Source: Janthinobacterium sp. 17J80-10 (GTDB lineage: Bacteria; Pseudomonadota; Gammaproteobacteria; Burkholderiales; Burkholderiaceae_D). From it: 64,000 nt of DNA. The DNA lies in contig NZ_CP035311.1 of assembly GCF_004114795.1 (NCBI RefSeq), positions 930,001 through 994,000 of the forward strand. The letters run 5' to 3'. The notes beneath the pieces were generated by a model that saw nothing but the letters and a program-made list of their open reading frames with translations, was not told the origin of the DNA and did not search any database. Position numbers and translations under genes: made by a program. This document shows, piece by piece, positions 35,814 through 43,912 of this stretch; the stretch's first letter is position 1; every line of letters begins with the position of its first letter.

Positions 35814-35842
35814 ATGACTCTGTAACGTAACTGTAATATTAT
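35814..35842 (+). promoter_or_regulatory. Sigma-70-like promoter for the small unit at 35.85-36.08 kb
   Basis: ATGACT (35814-35819) and TATTAT (35837-35842) are 17 bp apart, matching TTGACA/TATAAT at 4/6 and 5/6. Transcription would begin near 35849 and run to the terminator at 36050-36081. The region 35706-35813 upstream is AT-rich with no other feature. Confidence 0.45.
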
Positions 35843-35877
35843 TGGCCCGCAGTTAAAAAAATCCAAATCCGGAGAAG

Positions 35878-36051
35878 ATGGGAGACAGTGGCCGCGGCGA
35901 GAAATTCTCGCCGCGAGCTGCACAACGCAGGGGGATCATGCGTATTATAACGAGACTGAATATCAGTTATCGAAGAAATAAAGCAGACATGGAGTTGGCA
36001 GATCTTTATAGTTGGAACTGTCTCCTCCAAGTCTCTATGAATTGGATTTAG
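35878..36051 (+). CDS. Candidate small protein (57 or 37 aa) or structured RNA
   Basis: An open frame from ATG 35878 (GGAG just upstream) to TAG 36049-36051 encodes 57 residues; an internal ATG 35938 with AGGGGG upstream gives 37 residues (MRIITRLNISYRRNKADMEL ...). It lies between a sigma-70-like promoter and an intrinsic terminator that begins at the stop codon. The RNA also has strong structure: a 9-bp hairpin (35893-35901 with 35907-35915) and a long-range 9-bp pairing (35881-35889 with 36017-36025). It could therefore be a small mRNA, an sRNA or both. No family is recognised. Confidence 0.4.
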   Translation: MGDSGRGEKFSPRAAQRRGIMRIITRLNISYRRNKADMELADLYSWNCLLQVSMNWI

Positions 36052-36841
36052 CCCGCTCCGCAAGGTCGCGGGCTTTTTTTTGCATGTTTTTTTCCGCCAG
36101 GCTAATTTCCGGCTCAATGAGCATTTCGCGCAGCCAGTTATGCAGCAGCGTGGTGTAGGCGCGCTGGCTGGTTTCGTCGGTCAGGCCATGGTCGGCGTCC
36201 TCCAGCACGCGGTAGGTCAGTGAGTGTGCCTGGGTGGTGGCTTCCAGATAGCTGGCAATCACCGGGTGCGGGATCACCTGGTCGCGTTCGGACTCCACTA
36301 CCAGCACATCTCCCGTGAATGCGCCGCATGCCCGCAGTGCCCGGTTATCCGTTGCCATCACCAGGTGCTGCCGGTACATCAGCAATTCATCGCCGCGGTG
36401 CAATTGCCGCTTCGGCGCATCCCAATCCTGGTCCATGTAGAGCGCCGGTGCCCGCAGCGCCAGCCATTTGACCCCGCGCAGCGAAGTGAGGATCGTCGCC
36501 AGGTAGCCGCCGTAGCTGCTGCCCACCACGGCAATCGATGCGGGGTCGACCAGCCGGTGTGCCGCCAGTACGTCATAGGCGGCGGCGACGTCGCGCAGGT
36601 TGTTTTCACGCGACACCGTTTCTTGTTGCGGCCTGGTTTCGGCATGGCCCCGCAGGTCGAAGGTCAGGCAGACGCAGCCCAGTGCGGCTACCTGCCGCGC
36701 GCGGGCCAGGTACTGGTCCTGGCTGCCTCCCCATCCATGCACGAACAGGACGCCGGGCAGGCGTGGCGTTGGCGTGACGATCGTGCCGGCAATGCAGCCG
36801 CCGTCGATGGCAATGGTGACGCGTTCATCGCGGCTGGGCAT
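36035..36841 (-). CDS. Alpha/beta hydrolase (dienelactone hydrolase/peptidase-like)
   Basis: The 268-residue serine hydrolase has an oxyanion-hole region VLFVHGWGGSQDQYL, nucleophile elbow VGSSYGGY (Gly-x-Ser-x-Gly type), an acidic residue in VVESERDQVIPHPV and a histidine in LEDADHGLTDE. It has no signal peptide. ATG 36841 (MPSRDERVTIAIDGG) is used; the frame is open far upstream but inside the preceding gene. It overlaps that ATP-grasp-like gene by 17 bp, so the two are cotranscribed and probably act on the same compound. Confidence 0.85.
   Translation of the reverse strand: MPSRDERVTIAIDGGCIAGTIVTPTPRLPGVLFVHGWGGSQDQYLARARQVAALGCVCLTFDLRGHAETRPQQETVSRENNLRDVAAAYDVLAAHRLVDPASIAVVGSSYGGYLATILTSLRGVKWLALRAPALYMDQDWDAPKRQLHRGDELLMYRQHLVMATDNRALRACGAFTGDVLVVESERDQVIPHPVIASYLEATTQAHSLTYRVLEDADHGLTDETSQRAYTTLLHNWLREMLIEPEISLAEKNMQKKARDLAERAKSNS
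36050..36081 (+). terminator. Intrinsic terminator on the plus strand
   Basis: AGCCCGC (36050-36056) and GCGGGCT (36068-36074) form a 7-bp GC-rich stem with an 11-nt loop, followed by a run of T to 36081. It overlaps the 3' end of the minus-strand hydrolase gene, so its T-run serves transcripts coming from the plus strand. The only plus-strand unit nearby is the candidate small gene. Confidence 0.8.
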
Positions 36842-37964
36842 ATTTTTCCAGCAGGGCGTACTTGACGATAGGCCCCACGCGCGGATCGACATGGCGGCAG
36901 TAGACCATGGCGCCGGTCGGCAGTGCAGGGTCGGCCTGATAAATTTCCGTGGTCGAGGCGCATACCACGTCGAGCGCCAGGTCCGCCTGGAATGCTTCCA
37001 GGGCCGCGATTTCGGCGCCGCTGGCGCCGCCAATGCGCCACGACTGTTCGAGCACGCCCGAGCGCCATTGCCCGCGGTCGTCCACGCCCTGCGCGATATC
37101 GTAATTGCAGCGCGATGCAAACATCCCGGGGAATGCGGTCATGGCTGCGGCATGGTAGACGCGGGCCTGGTCGACGGCAGTGCGTGCCGCTTGTCCCAGG
37201 TCCAGTGCCAGCAGCGCATCGAAGCCGCCACGCACCACTGTCAGGTGCGAGCCACCGTAAACTTCGCGGCCGATGCTGTCGATGGTGGTTTGCTGCGTGC
37301 CGCAATACGTTGCCAGTACCGATCCGACTTGCACCTGGCCTACGCTGTAAGTGACGGCCTGGTTCAGGTTGCATTCGAATACCACGCCGCTATCGCGCCA
37401 TTCGGTGGCATCGACTGTTTGCAGAGCGGCATCGAGCAGGGCAGCGTCGCTGATCACCTGTTGATCGCAACCGCCCCTGCCGGACGCTTTTTTCATCCGC
37501 ACCGAACCTTGCCCCAGCAAGCGCGTTGCCGCCTGCAACGCATCAGTCGGGGCAAATGCAGAATAGCCAGGCAGCACCACGTCGCGTACCTGCGTGCCAA
37601 ACGCATGCGACCATCCTGCCGGGGCTTGCGCCTCGGCAGTGAACAGGGGATGGGTAATGGTCTTGGTGGCGACAAACGGATAGGGCACAACGCCGCCAAA
37701 CAGGTTGCTGGTGTCTCGAATGCCCAAGCGGTGCGCCAGTTCAAGGCTCGCCAGGGTATCGTCCGGGATAAAGTAAGGCAGTGCGTCATAGTTCAACGCG
37801 GGGTCGAATTCGCCGCCGAATTCACAAGCCAGGAGGTTTGCCAGCTTGCTGGCAAGGCACATCCTGCTGACGTGCTCATGCCCGGCAGGATTTGCATGCG
37901 GTCCACTGGAAAGCAGCACGACGGTGCGTGCTGCCGTATAAACCCGTGAAGAATGCGCATCCAT
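36825..37964 (-). CDS. DUF3182-like protein with ATP-grasp features
   Basis: This 379-residue soluble protein is one I associate, from memory of family style, with DUF3182. ATP-grasp-like elements appear in order: VRMKKASGRGGCDQQV (Lys and Gly-rich loop), GVVFECNLNQAVTYSVGQV (Glu of the grasp), YGGSHLTVVRGG, and a C-terminal basic/Gly motif LEQSWRIGGASGAE. ATP-grasp enzymes ligate a carboxylate to an amine or thiol, and the overlapping downstream hydrolase may reverse or tailor that product. The catalytic assignment is inference. It is preceded by a small putative regulator 30 bp upstream. Confidence 0.6.
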   Translation of the reverse strand: MDAHSSRVYTAARTVVLLSSGPHANPAGHEHVSRMCLASKLANLLACEFGGEFDPALNYDALPYFIPDDTLASLELAHRLGIRDTSNLFGGVVPYPFVATKTITHPLFTAEAQAPAGWSHAFGTQVRDVVLPGYSAFAPTDALQAATRLLGQGSVRMKKASGRGGCDQQVISDAALLDAALQTVDATEWRDSGVVFECNLNQAVTYSVGQVQVGSVLATYCGTQQTTIDSIGREVYGGSHLTVVRGGFDALLALDLGQAARTAVDQARVYHAAAMTAFPGMFASRCNYDIAQGVDDRGQWRSGVLEQSWRIGGASGAEIAALEAFQADLALDVVCASTTEIYQADPALPTGAMVYCRHVDPRVGPIVKYALLEKYAQPR

Positions 37965-37994
37965 GGGCGCTCCTGGTTGGGGTTGCCGCCCGGG

Positions 37995-38300
37995 CTAGCG
38001 TTTGCGCTGTGGCGGGCGGATGGCGTAAACCGGACGCCAGGTGGCGCGTCGGTCTCCCAGATAATGGCGCAATTCGCGCATGCTCAAACCGCTGGCTTCC
38101 TGCATCCATAGCAGCATCGACGCCGCAATCGGCTGATCGCCCTGGCGAATGGCATAAAGCACCTGGCTTGCGACGTTCAGGCGCCGTGCCAGCGCACCAT
38201 CGTTATCGAGCTGAAAATGCTGCAATAACGCATCAAGCAGACGCGCAGGATTATAGGGCGTGTAATAGGTGACGGGTCCTTCGGTATTTCCAGTATTCAT
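37995..38300 (-). CDS. Small putative DNA-binding protein (paralogue B)
   Basis: The 101-residue paralogue of the protein at 35400-35705 has LLDALLQHFQLDNDGALARRLNVASQVLYAIRQGDQPIAASMLLWMQEASG then LSMRELRHYLGDRRATW. The shared block fits a compact helix-turn-helix followed by a dimerisation or effector segment. It starts at ATG 38300 with a weak ribosome site and ends 30 bp before the DUF3182-like gene, so it may be the regulator of that pair. Confidence 0.72.
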   Translation of the reverse strand: MNTGNTEGPVTYYTPYNPARLLDALLQHFQLDNDGALARRLNVASQVLYAIRQGDQPIAASMLLWMQEASGLSMRELRHYLGDRRATWRPVYAIRPPQRKR

Positions 38301-38372
38301 TACTTTTCATCCATCCAAGCAAAAGCAGAACCTGATTGAGTTGCCCATGCGCTTGAAGTTCCATTTTTCCAT

Positions 38373-38645
38373 TCACGGTGGACTTGCCGAATTGCCGCCA
38401 GCGCGCCAGCGCTCCAGCCGTGAAATTGCTCGCGCCATCCAGGCGGGCAGGTTGGTAATGGCCGCCTCGGTTTCTTCCACGGTCCGCCGGAAGTCGGTGC
38501 GTTGTACAGTATGTTCCTGTCCGCAGCCAGGGCAAAAAAGCCGGGCCTCCGAATAAAGCCGCGCCAGCGTTTCCATGCTTTGCCTGCCGCAGTTTTCGCA
38601 GGACGTAGGAATCAGGGTGTCGAGCTTGAAATAGCGCAGAGGCAT
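38373..38645 (-). CDS. Small zinc-ribbon protein, 90 aa
   Basis: Two CxxC knuckles (SCENCGRQ near 16-19 and FCPGCGQEH near 38-41) form a likely zinc ribbon, followed by a helical tail (EETEAAITNLPAWMARAISRLERWRAGG). ATG 38645 has CGGAG upstream. Such proteins bind nucleic acid or act as metal-dependent adaptors; no specific function can be given. It is upstream of paralogue B on the same strand with a 72-bp gap. Confidence 0.7.
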   Translation of the reverse strand: MPLRYFKLDTLIPTSCENCGRQSMETLARLYSEARLFCPGCGQEHTVQRTDFRRTVEETEAAITNLPAWMARAISRLERWRAGGNSASPP

Positions 38646-38758
38646 TTGGCGACTCCGAGGAACGATATTTTAAAAATTCTACAAAGATGGCCAGATTTTC
38701 CGGTCGCACGGCATCAATGCATGGTGCACGGTGCAGGTGCGTTATGCCCAAAATCCCG

Positions 38759-39070
38759 TTAATTCGTAGGCAGAATGTTTACTTGGGGTAAGCGTCGGAC
38801 ACATTCCAGTTCATTTCCTTCCGGATCTTTTTCCGCAAGGGCGTGAACCCATCCAAGCACTTCGTCAGCGCTGACGACGCCGCTGATCAGACTGGTGCGC
38901 AGGCGTTGGTAGGCCTCGAGTATGAGCGGATCGGTTTCAATTTCCGGATCGTTTTCTACAGCAAGGGCAATCAGGCTCTCGATGTTGGTCAGTTCATTGA
39001 CCAGGATTTCACGCAACGCGCCGATGCCGGAGACGGCATCGTCGGTATGCCGGACACGCATTTTTTCCAT
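38759..39070 (-). CDS. Hypothetical protein, 103 aa
   Basis: An acidic helical protein (GIGALREILVNELTNIESLIALAVENDPEIETD ...) has GAGGCG before ATG 39070. It has no signal, membrane segment or metal motif. I do not recognise a family. It is an isolated gene between the zinc-ribbon gene and the DUF4184-like gene. The 121 bp upstream (39071-39191) shows nothing notable. Confidence 0.62.
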   Translation of the reverse strand: MEKMRVRHTDDAVSGIGALREILVNELTNIESLIALAVENDPEIETDPLILEAYQRLRTSLISGVVSADEVLGWVHALAEKDPEGNELECVRRLPQVNILPTN

Positions 39071-39191
39071 GGCTTCGCCTCTTTATTCAATACTGGCTTT
39101 CGCGGATGCCGTCCAAGGCGGCTTTGACCTTGATGAAAGCAAACCATGTGCCTGTAAATAAGGGGCGCCAATTGGGCGCAGTGGACGGGTG

Positions 39192-39986
39192 CTATCGCGT
39201 TGCGCGTTCGCCTTGCCCGAGAAAGATATGCCAAACCAGGCTATAGGCGATGACCAGCAAGCCAAAGCTCGAGATCGTGGTGACGACTGCTTCGCGCACG
39301 ACATCCTTGAGCATCATCGTGCCATATGAAATGGAAAAGGCGTGCGCCGCCATGCCGATGCCAATCAGGGGCGGCATGGCCAGCAAAATCCCAATGATAG
39401 TGCGCCGGCTCCGGCGCGCCAGTAGCGCCGATGGCGGGGCGTGCGGCAAGTCGGGCCGCTGCAGCCCGCGCCAGATCCACTGCCCTACCAGCAGGGTGCC
39501 GGCCAGCGTACTGGCGTGTTGCAGCAACTTGTAGGGATAGACGTGGTATTCCCCGATTGAAAACAGGTGCTCGCTCAGCGGGGGGATGACCAGGACGGTC
39601 ACTATGCTGTAGTGCGTAAATGCATCCCAGGCGAGGTGGGTGACGATCCCGAGCAAGAGCGATAACAGGATCAGGGGGCCGGAGGCGGAGGGAAGCGGCA
39701 TGCGCTGGGGCTCGCCCATGCGGGCAGCGATCACTGGCGGCAGCAGGTGGCGCAAGGGTCTTTCCAGCACAAGGTGAAACAGCAGATACGCCAGCAGGCC
39801 GACCGGCAGGCAAAACCAGAACATGCCTGCAATGCTATGGCTTTCACTGCGGTCGACGTCAAAAGGCAGGAAATTCTGGAAATCCGGCACCATGCTGCCA
39901 ATAATCAGCGCGGACAGTACGCCATGACGGCGCAGCGCGCGATGCAGGGGAATGATGGCGGCAGGATGGGCAAAGGTGAATGGCAT
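39192..39986 (-). CDS. DUF4184-like integral membrane protein
   Basis: The 264-residue protein begins MPFTFAHPAAIIPLHRAL, the characteristic start of DUF4184 proteins, and has about six transmembrane helices. Conserved acidic/His residues face a membrane pocket (GSMVPDFQNF, LGIVTHLAWDAFTHYS), reminiscent of metal-dependent membrane hydrolases such as the YdjM/LexA-regulated group. ATG 39986 is chosen because it gives the family N-terminus; ATG 40001 adds five residues. No ribosome site is obvious. Divergent from minC. Confidence 0.75.
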   Translation of the reverse strand: MPFTFAHPAAIIPLHRALRRHGVLSALIIGSMVPDFQNFLPFDVDRSESHSIAGMFWFCLPVGLLAYLLFHLVLERPLRHLLPPVIAARMGEPQRMPLPSASGPLILLSLLLGIVTHLAWDAFTHYSIVTVLVIPPLSEHLFSIGEYHVYPYKLLQHASTLAGTLLVGQWIWRGLQRPDLPHAPPSALLARRSRRTIIGILLAMPPLIGIGMAAHAFSISYGTMMLKDVVREAVVTTISSFGLLVIAYSLVWHIFLGQGERATR

Positions 39987-40064
39987 GAAGGCTGGCGCCA
40001 TGTAAAAGCGTCATTATCGTTTAAAACAGTCTGCTGGCGGAAATGCATCGGGGAATGAGTTTTC

Positions 40065-40094
40065 TTGCCCAATTGCGAAACTTATCCCTATACT
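40065..40094 (+). promoter_or_regulatory. Sigma-70-like promoter of minCDE
   Basis: TTGCCC (40065-40070) and TATACT (40089-40094) are 18 bp apart, in the divergent gap before minC. The predicted start near 40101 gives a leader of about 70 nt. Confidence 0.55.
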
Positions 40095-40173
40095 TGCGAG
40101 CCACAGTCGTATTGCGTTCAATCATTCTTGACTGCCGTGCTGTCGCATTTCCCGTTTTTTGAGTAGCGTTTTC

Positions 40174-40935
40174 ATGTCCAAAATTCAATCCCGCAAGCCT
40201 GTCGAAATCAAGATTTCTACCGTTGTGGCTGTTTCAGTCATCCTTCACGAAGTCGAATTGCCGTTGCTGAACCAGGCCATGGAAGAAATGACGGGAGGGG
40301 CGGGCGATTATTTTGATGACGAATTTGCCGTCATCGACGTTGGTACGCTCGATCTTGCGGCTGGCGGCATCGACTGGCCGGGGCTGATTGCCCTGTTTAA
40401 ATCGTACCACCTGAATCCAGTGGCGGTGCGCAATGCCGCGCCCGAACTGGCGCCGGACATCATCGCCGCCGGGTTGAGCCTGGATGTGCTGCCTGCCGCC
40501 CCGCGCACGGCCGAGCCGGAACCGGCGCCGCCTGCCCCCGTCGCTGCCCAGCCCGTCGCGCCGGTGGCAGCCCCCGCACCAGTACAGATGCCCGCAGCAA
40601 ATACCATGATCATCGACACGCCCGTGCGCGCCGGCCAGCGCGTGTATGCGCGTGGTGCCGACCTGGTGGTGACGGCAATCGTCAATGCCGGTGCCGAGCT
40701 GATCGCCGACGGCAGCATCCACGTGTACGCGCCGCTGCGCGGACGCGCGCTGGCCGGGGCTTCCGGCAATACGGCGGCACGTATTTTTGCGCTGAACATG
40801 GAGGCGGAACTGGTGTCGATTGCCGGCATTTACAGCACCTTCGAGAACGGTTTTGCCACGAATGTCTTCCATCATCCGGTGCAAGTGAGGCTGGACGGCG
40901 ACAGAATTGAACTGGTTCCGGTCAATCCGAATTAA
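40174..40935 (+). CDS. minC: Septum-site determining protein MinC
   Basis: MinC blocks FtsZ assembly away from mid-cell. The 253-residue protein has the N-terminal FtsZ-antagonist domain (about 8-105), a long Ala/Pro-rich linker (about 107-145) and the C-terminal beta-helix that binds MinD and FtsZ (TPVRAGQRVYARGADLVVTAIVNAGAELIADGSIHVYAPLRGRALAG). ATG 40174 (MSKIQSRK) is used; a TTG at 40159 is in frame. First gene of minCDE. Confidence 0.94.
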   Translation: MSKIQSRKPVEIKISTVVAVSVILHEVELPLLNQAMEEMTGGAGDYFDDEFAVIDVGTLDLAAGGIDWPGLIALFKSYHLNPVAVRNAAPELAPDIIAAGLSLDVLPAAPRTAEPEPAPPAPVAAQPVAPVAAPAPVQMPAANTMIIDTPVRAGQRVYARGADLVVTAIVNAGAELIADGSIHVYAPLRGRALAGASGNTAARIFALNMEAELVSIAGIYSTFENGFATNVFHHPVQVRLDGDRIELVPVNPN

Positions 40936-41011
40936 AATTGCAATTTGTTAATCATTTGACGGCAGGGCAGGATTTGCTTCTGTCTCGTAATAATTGAAAA
41001 AGGAGCATTTA

Positions 41012-41827
41012 GTGGCAAAGATCATCGTCGTGACATCGGGCAAGGGAGGGGTCGGCAAGACCACTTCGAGCGCCAGCTTTTCCTCCGGCCTGGCCTTGCG
41101 TGGTCACAAGACCGCCGTGCTGGACTTCGATGTCGGCTTGCGTAACCTCGACTTGATCATGGGCTGCGAACGTCGCGTGGTGTACGACCTGGTCAATGTC
41201 ATCAACAATGAAGCCACCCTCAATCAGGCGCTGATCAAGGACAAGCATTGCGACAACCTGTTCGTGCTGCCGGCATCGCAGACCCGCGACAAGGATGCCT
41301 TGAGCGAGGAGGGCGTCGAGCGCGTCTTGAACGATCTGGTGGCGATGGGATTTGAATACATCGTGTGCGATTCCCCGGCAGGCATCGAGCGCGGCGCCGT
41401 GATGGCACTGACTTTTGCCGATGAAGCCATCGTGGTGACCAACCCGGAAGTGTCGTCAGTGCGCGACTCCGACCGCATCCTCGGCATCATCCAGGCCAAG
41501 TCGCGCCGTGCCCAGAATGGCGGCGAACCGGTCAAGGAACACTTGCTGATTACCCGCTACGTGCCCAAGCGCGTCGATGCGGGCGAGATGCTGTCGTACA
41601 CCGATGTCCAGGAAATCCTGCGCATCCCGCTCCTGGGCATCATTCCGGAATCGGAATCGGTGCTGCATGCCTCCAACCAGGGAAATCCGGCCATCCACAT
41701 GGCCGGCAGCGATGTGGCACAGGCTTACCAGGACGTGGTGGCGCGCTTCCTCGGCGAGGAACTGCCGCTGCGCTTTACCGATTATGAAAAGCCGGGCTTG
41801 CTCAAGCGTATTTTCGGAGGCAAGTGA
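41012..41827 (+). CDS. minD: Septum-site determining ATPase MinD
   Basis: MinD binds the membrane as an ATP dimer, carries MinC and is released by MinE. The 271-residue protein has the deviant Walker [10 protein letters not shown], switch II region [11 protein letters not shown], and the C-terminal amphipathic membrane helix [10 protein letters not shown]. The start is GTG 41012 with AAAGGAG upstream; an ATG at 40994 would place the ribosome site inside the gene. minE begins one base after the stop. Confidence 0.96.
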   Translation: MAKIIVVTSGKGGVGKTTSSASFSSGLALRGHKTAVLDFDVGLRNLDLIMGCERRVVYDLVNVINNEATLNQALIKDKHCDNLFVLPASQTRDKDALSEEGVERVLNDLVAMGFEYIVCDSPAGIERGAVMALTFADEAIVVTNPEVSSVRDSDRILGIIQAKSRRAQNGGEPVKEHLLITRYVPKRVDAGEMLSYTDVQEILRIPLLGIIPESESVLHASNQGNPAIHMAGSDVAQAYQDVVARFLGEELPLRFTDYEKPGLLKRIFGGK

Positions 41828-41828
41828 C

Positions 41829-42092
41829 ATGGCGCTTCTTTCCTTCCTCTTCAATACCAAACCCAAATCGGCTGCTGCCGCCAAGGAGCGGCTGCAGATC
41901 ATCATTGCGCATGAGCGCAATGACCGTGATGCGCCGGATTTCCTGCCTGCCTTGCGCAAGGAATTGATTGCGGTGATTTCCAAGTACACCAAGGTCAGCC
42001 AGGACGATATCAAGATCTCGCTGGATCGCCAGGGCAATCTGGAAGTGCTGGATGTGAATGTCGTCTTGCCGGACGTGCTGTCGGCACGGTAA
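41829..42092 (+). CDS. minE: Cell division topological specificity factor MinE
   Basis: The 87-residue protein has an N-terminal amphipathic membrane-targeting helix ([11 protein letters not shown]), the MinD-contact segment ([15 protein letters not shown]) and the C-terminal dimer domain. MinE stimulates MinD ATPase and drives the pole-to-pole oscillation. ATG 41829 follows the minD TGA by one base, so translation is coupled; the ribosome site GGAGGCAAG lies in the end of minD. Confidence 0.95.
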   Translation: MALLSFLFNTKPKSAAAAKERLQIIIAHERNDRDAPDFLPALRKELIAVISKYTKVSQDDIKISLDRQGNLEVLDVNVVLPDVLSAR

Positions 42093-42121
42093 CCGCCACT
42101 TCTCGCTGGTCGGCGGGTGAC

Positions 42122-42163
42122 CCCTGGCCGTGCCACCGCTTTACAGCAGCGGCGCGGCCAGGG
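42122..42163. terminator. Hairpin between convergent minE and phospholipase D-like genes
   Basis: CCCTGGCCG (42122-42130) pairs with CGGCCAGGG (42155-42163), and CCGCT/AGCGG extend the stem inside. It overlaps the stop codon of the minus-strand gene. There is no T-run, so factor-independent termination is uncertain; the position between convergent ends supports a 3'-end role. Confidence 0.45.
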
Positions 42164-43469
42164 CCAGCGTATGTTCGAGCAGTTTTTCCAGGAGTGGCCG
42201 GGATTGCCATTGTTCCAGCGTGATGCGGCGGGATTGCTGCAAGTCTTGCTGGAAAATGGCGATCTTGTGCTGCGCAAATTCTTCGCTGTATACATTCAGG
42301 TTGGCTTCATCATTCAGCCTGAACGAGCGATCGTCAAAGTTGGTGGAGCCCACCGACACCAGTAATTCATCCACCACCATGACCTTGCAGTGAAACATGG
42401 TCGGCTGATACTCGAAGATTTCCACGCCGGCCTTCAGCAGATCACCCCATTGCCCGCGCGAGGCGCGCCGCACGGTGTCGGTATCGATATGTTTGCCGGG
42501 CACGATCACCTGCACCTTGACGCCGCGCTCAACCGCAGCGACCAGGGCCTGCAGGACCAGTTCATCCGGCACGAAGTACGCGCTTGACAGGTAAATCGAT
42601 TTTTTTGCCGCGGTGATTGCCAGCAAGTACATCAGTTCCATGCTTTCGCTGCCGCCCGAGGGAGAGCTTGAAAACATTTGCGCAGGGCTGTCGCCAGCCG
42701 GCTGCAGTGCTGGAAAGTATTCCGCCCCATGCAATACCTTGCCCGTGGTTTTCATCCAGTTGTCCAGTGCGACTGCCTGCATTTGCGCCACGACCGGCCC
42801 CTCGATGCGGAAATGGGAGTCACGCCAGTGGTCGGGGTCTTGCGCCTTGCCGCGCCATTTGTCGGCAATGCCGACGCCGCCGGTAAAGCCGATTTTTCCA
42901 TCGATGACCAGTAATTTGCGGTGCGTGCGGTTATTGATGCGGCTGATGTTATACCAGCGCAGCGGCCGGTATTTCAGGATTTCCACGCCGGCTTGCCGCA
43001 TGGCGTCGATCTGGTTATCTTCCATCTTGTTGCTGCCAACCCAGTCCAGCAGCACATGCACTTTCACGCCGGCGCGGGCGCGCTCGGCAAGGGCTTCGGC
43101 AAATTCCTTGCCGACCTCGCCGGACCAGTAGATGAAGGTTTCAAAGGTGATGGTGTGTTCCGCGGCGCGGATGGCTTGCAGCATTGCCGGGAAGATCTGG
43201 TCACCGTTGAGGAGGGTGTCGATGCGGTTGCCGGCAACGATGGTGGGCCCCAGCATGACGCCCATGGTACGGCGAAATTGCGCATCATTGACCGTGTAGC
43301 GATGAGGAATGTCGCGCGTCACCTTTTTTTCGCCCAGCGTAAAATTGATCACGATGAGCCCGACAATCAGCGTGGCAAGAACACTGGCTAGGATAAGGAG
43401 CATTTTATTTTTGGCCGCGCGTTGTTTCCACGTCATGATGGGGTATCTGCTGGAAGGCTCTTGCCACAT
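42141..43469 (-). CDS. Cardiolipin synthase-like phospholipase D family protein
   Basis: The 442-residue membrane-anchored protein has an N-terminal helix (about 23-45) and two HKD catalytic motifs: HRKLLVIDGKIGFTGG and HCKVMVVDELLVSVGSTNFDDRSF. Layout and length resemble ClsB/ClsA-type cardiolipin synthases, which join two phosphatidylglycerols or PG and PE. Possible starts are ATG 43469 and ATG 43436 (MTWKQRAAKNK); neither has an ideal ribosome site. It is divergent from rnpB. Confidence 0.85.
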   Translation of the reverse strand: MWQEPSSRYPIMTWKQRAAKNKMLLILASVLATLIVGLIVINFTLGEKKVTRDIPHRYTVNDAQFRRTMGVMLGPTIVAGNRIDTLLNGDQIFPAMLQAIRAAEHTITFETFIYWSGEVGKEFAEALAERARAGVKVHVLLDWVGSNKMEDNQIDAMRQAGVEILKYRPLRWYNISRINNRTHRKLLVIDGKIGFTGGVGIADKWRGKAQDPDHWRDSHFRIEGPVVAQMQAVALDNWMKTTGKVLHGAEYFPALQPAGDSPAQMFSSSPSGGSESMELMYLLAITAAKKSIYLSSAYFVPDELVLQALVAAVERGVKVQVIVPGKHIDTDTVRRASRGQWGDLLKAGVEIFEYQPTMFHCKVMVVDELLVSVGSTNFDDRSFRLNDEANLNVYSEEFAQHKIAIFQQDLQQSRRITLEQWQSRPLLEKLLEHTLALAAPLL

Positions 43470-43558
43470 TACTCCATGACACGATGGAAAACGTTAGCAT
43501 GCATCAATTCTCGCTGCGGATGCCGCCAGGGCATTGGATTTGCCGTACAATCTCGCCT

Positions 43559-43912
43559 GAAGCAAGCCAGACAGCCGCTGGCCGGGGGCATTCATGCCGC
43601 CGGCGGGAGGAAGGTCCGGACTCCACAGAGCAGGGTGACGGTTAACGGCCGTCCGCTGAAAGCCTGGCCGGCGCAAGCCGGGAGGGTATAAGGCGAGGAA
43701 CAGGGCCACAGAGACGAGCGTATTCAGTTACGGTGAAACGCGGTAACCTCCACCCGGAGCAATTCCAAATAGGCACGCGTTGATGTTGCTCGCGGAGCGT
43801 GCGGGTAGGAAGCTTGAGCCATGGAGTAATTCATGGCCTAGAGGAATGGCTGTCATAGCCGCCAGGGAAACTTGTCGGCCGTAACAGAATCCGGCCTATC
43901 GGCTTGCTTTAT
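43559..43912 (+). ncRNA. rnpB: RNase P RNA (bacterial class A)
   Basis: This is the catalytic RNA of RNase P, which matures tRNA 5' ends. The P1 helix is formed by GAAGCAAGCC (43559-43568) and GGCTTGCTTT (43901-43910). Conserved core strings are GGGAGGAAGGTCCGGACTCC (J3/4-P4 5' region), CAGAGCAGGGTG, ACGGTGAAACG, the CCACCCGGAGCAA-CCAAATAG segment, TTGAGCC, CCTAGA-GAATG, and ACAGAATCCGGCCTAT (P4 3' strand). A -10-like TACAAT (43546-43551) with a GC-rich discriminator lies just upstream; a clear -35 is missing. The T-rich end ATTTTTT follows P1. Confidence 0.97.
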
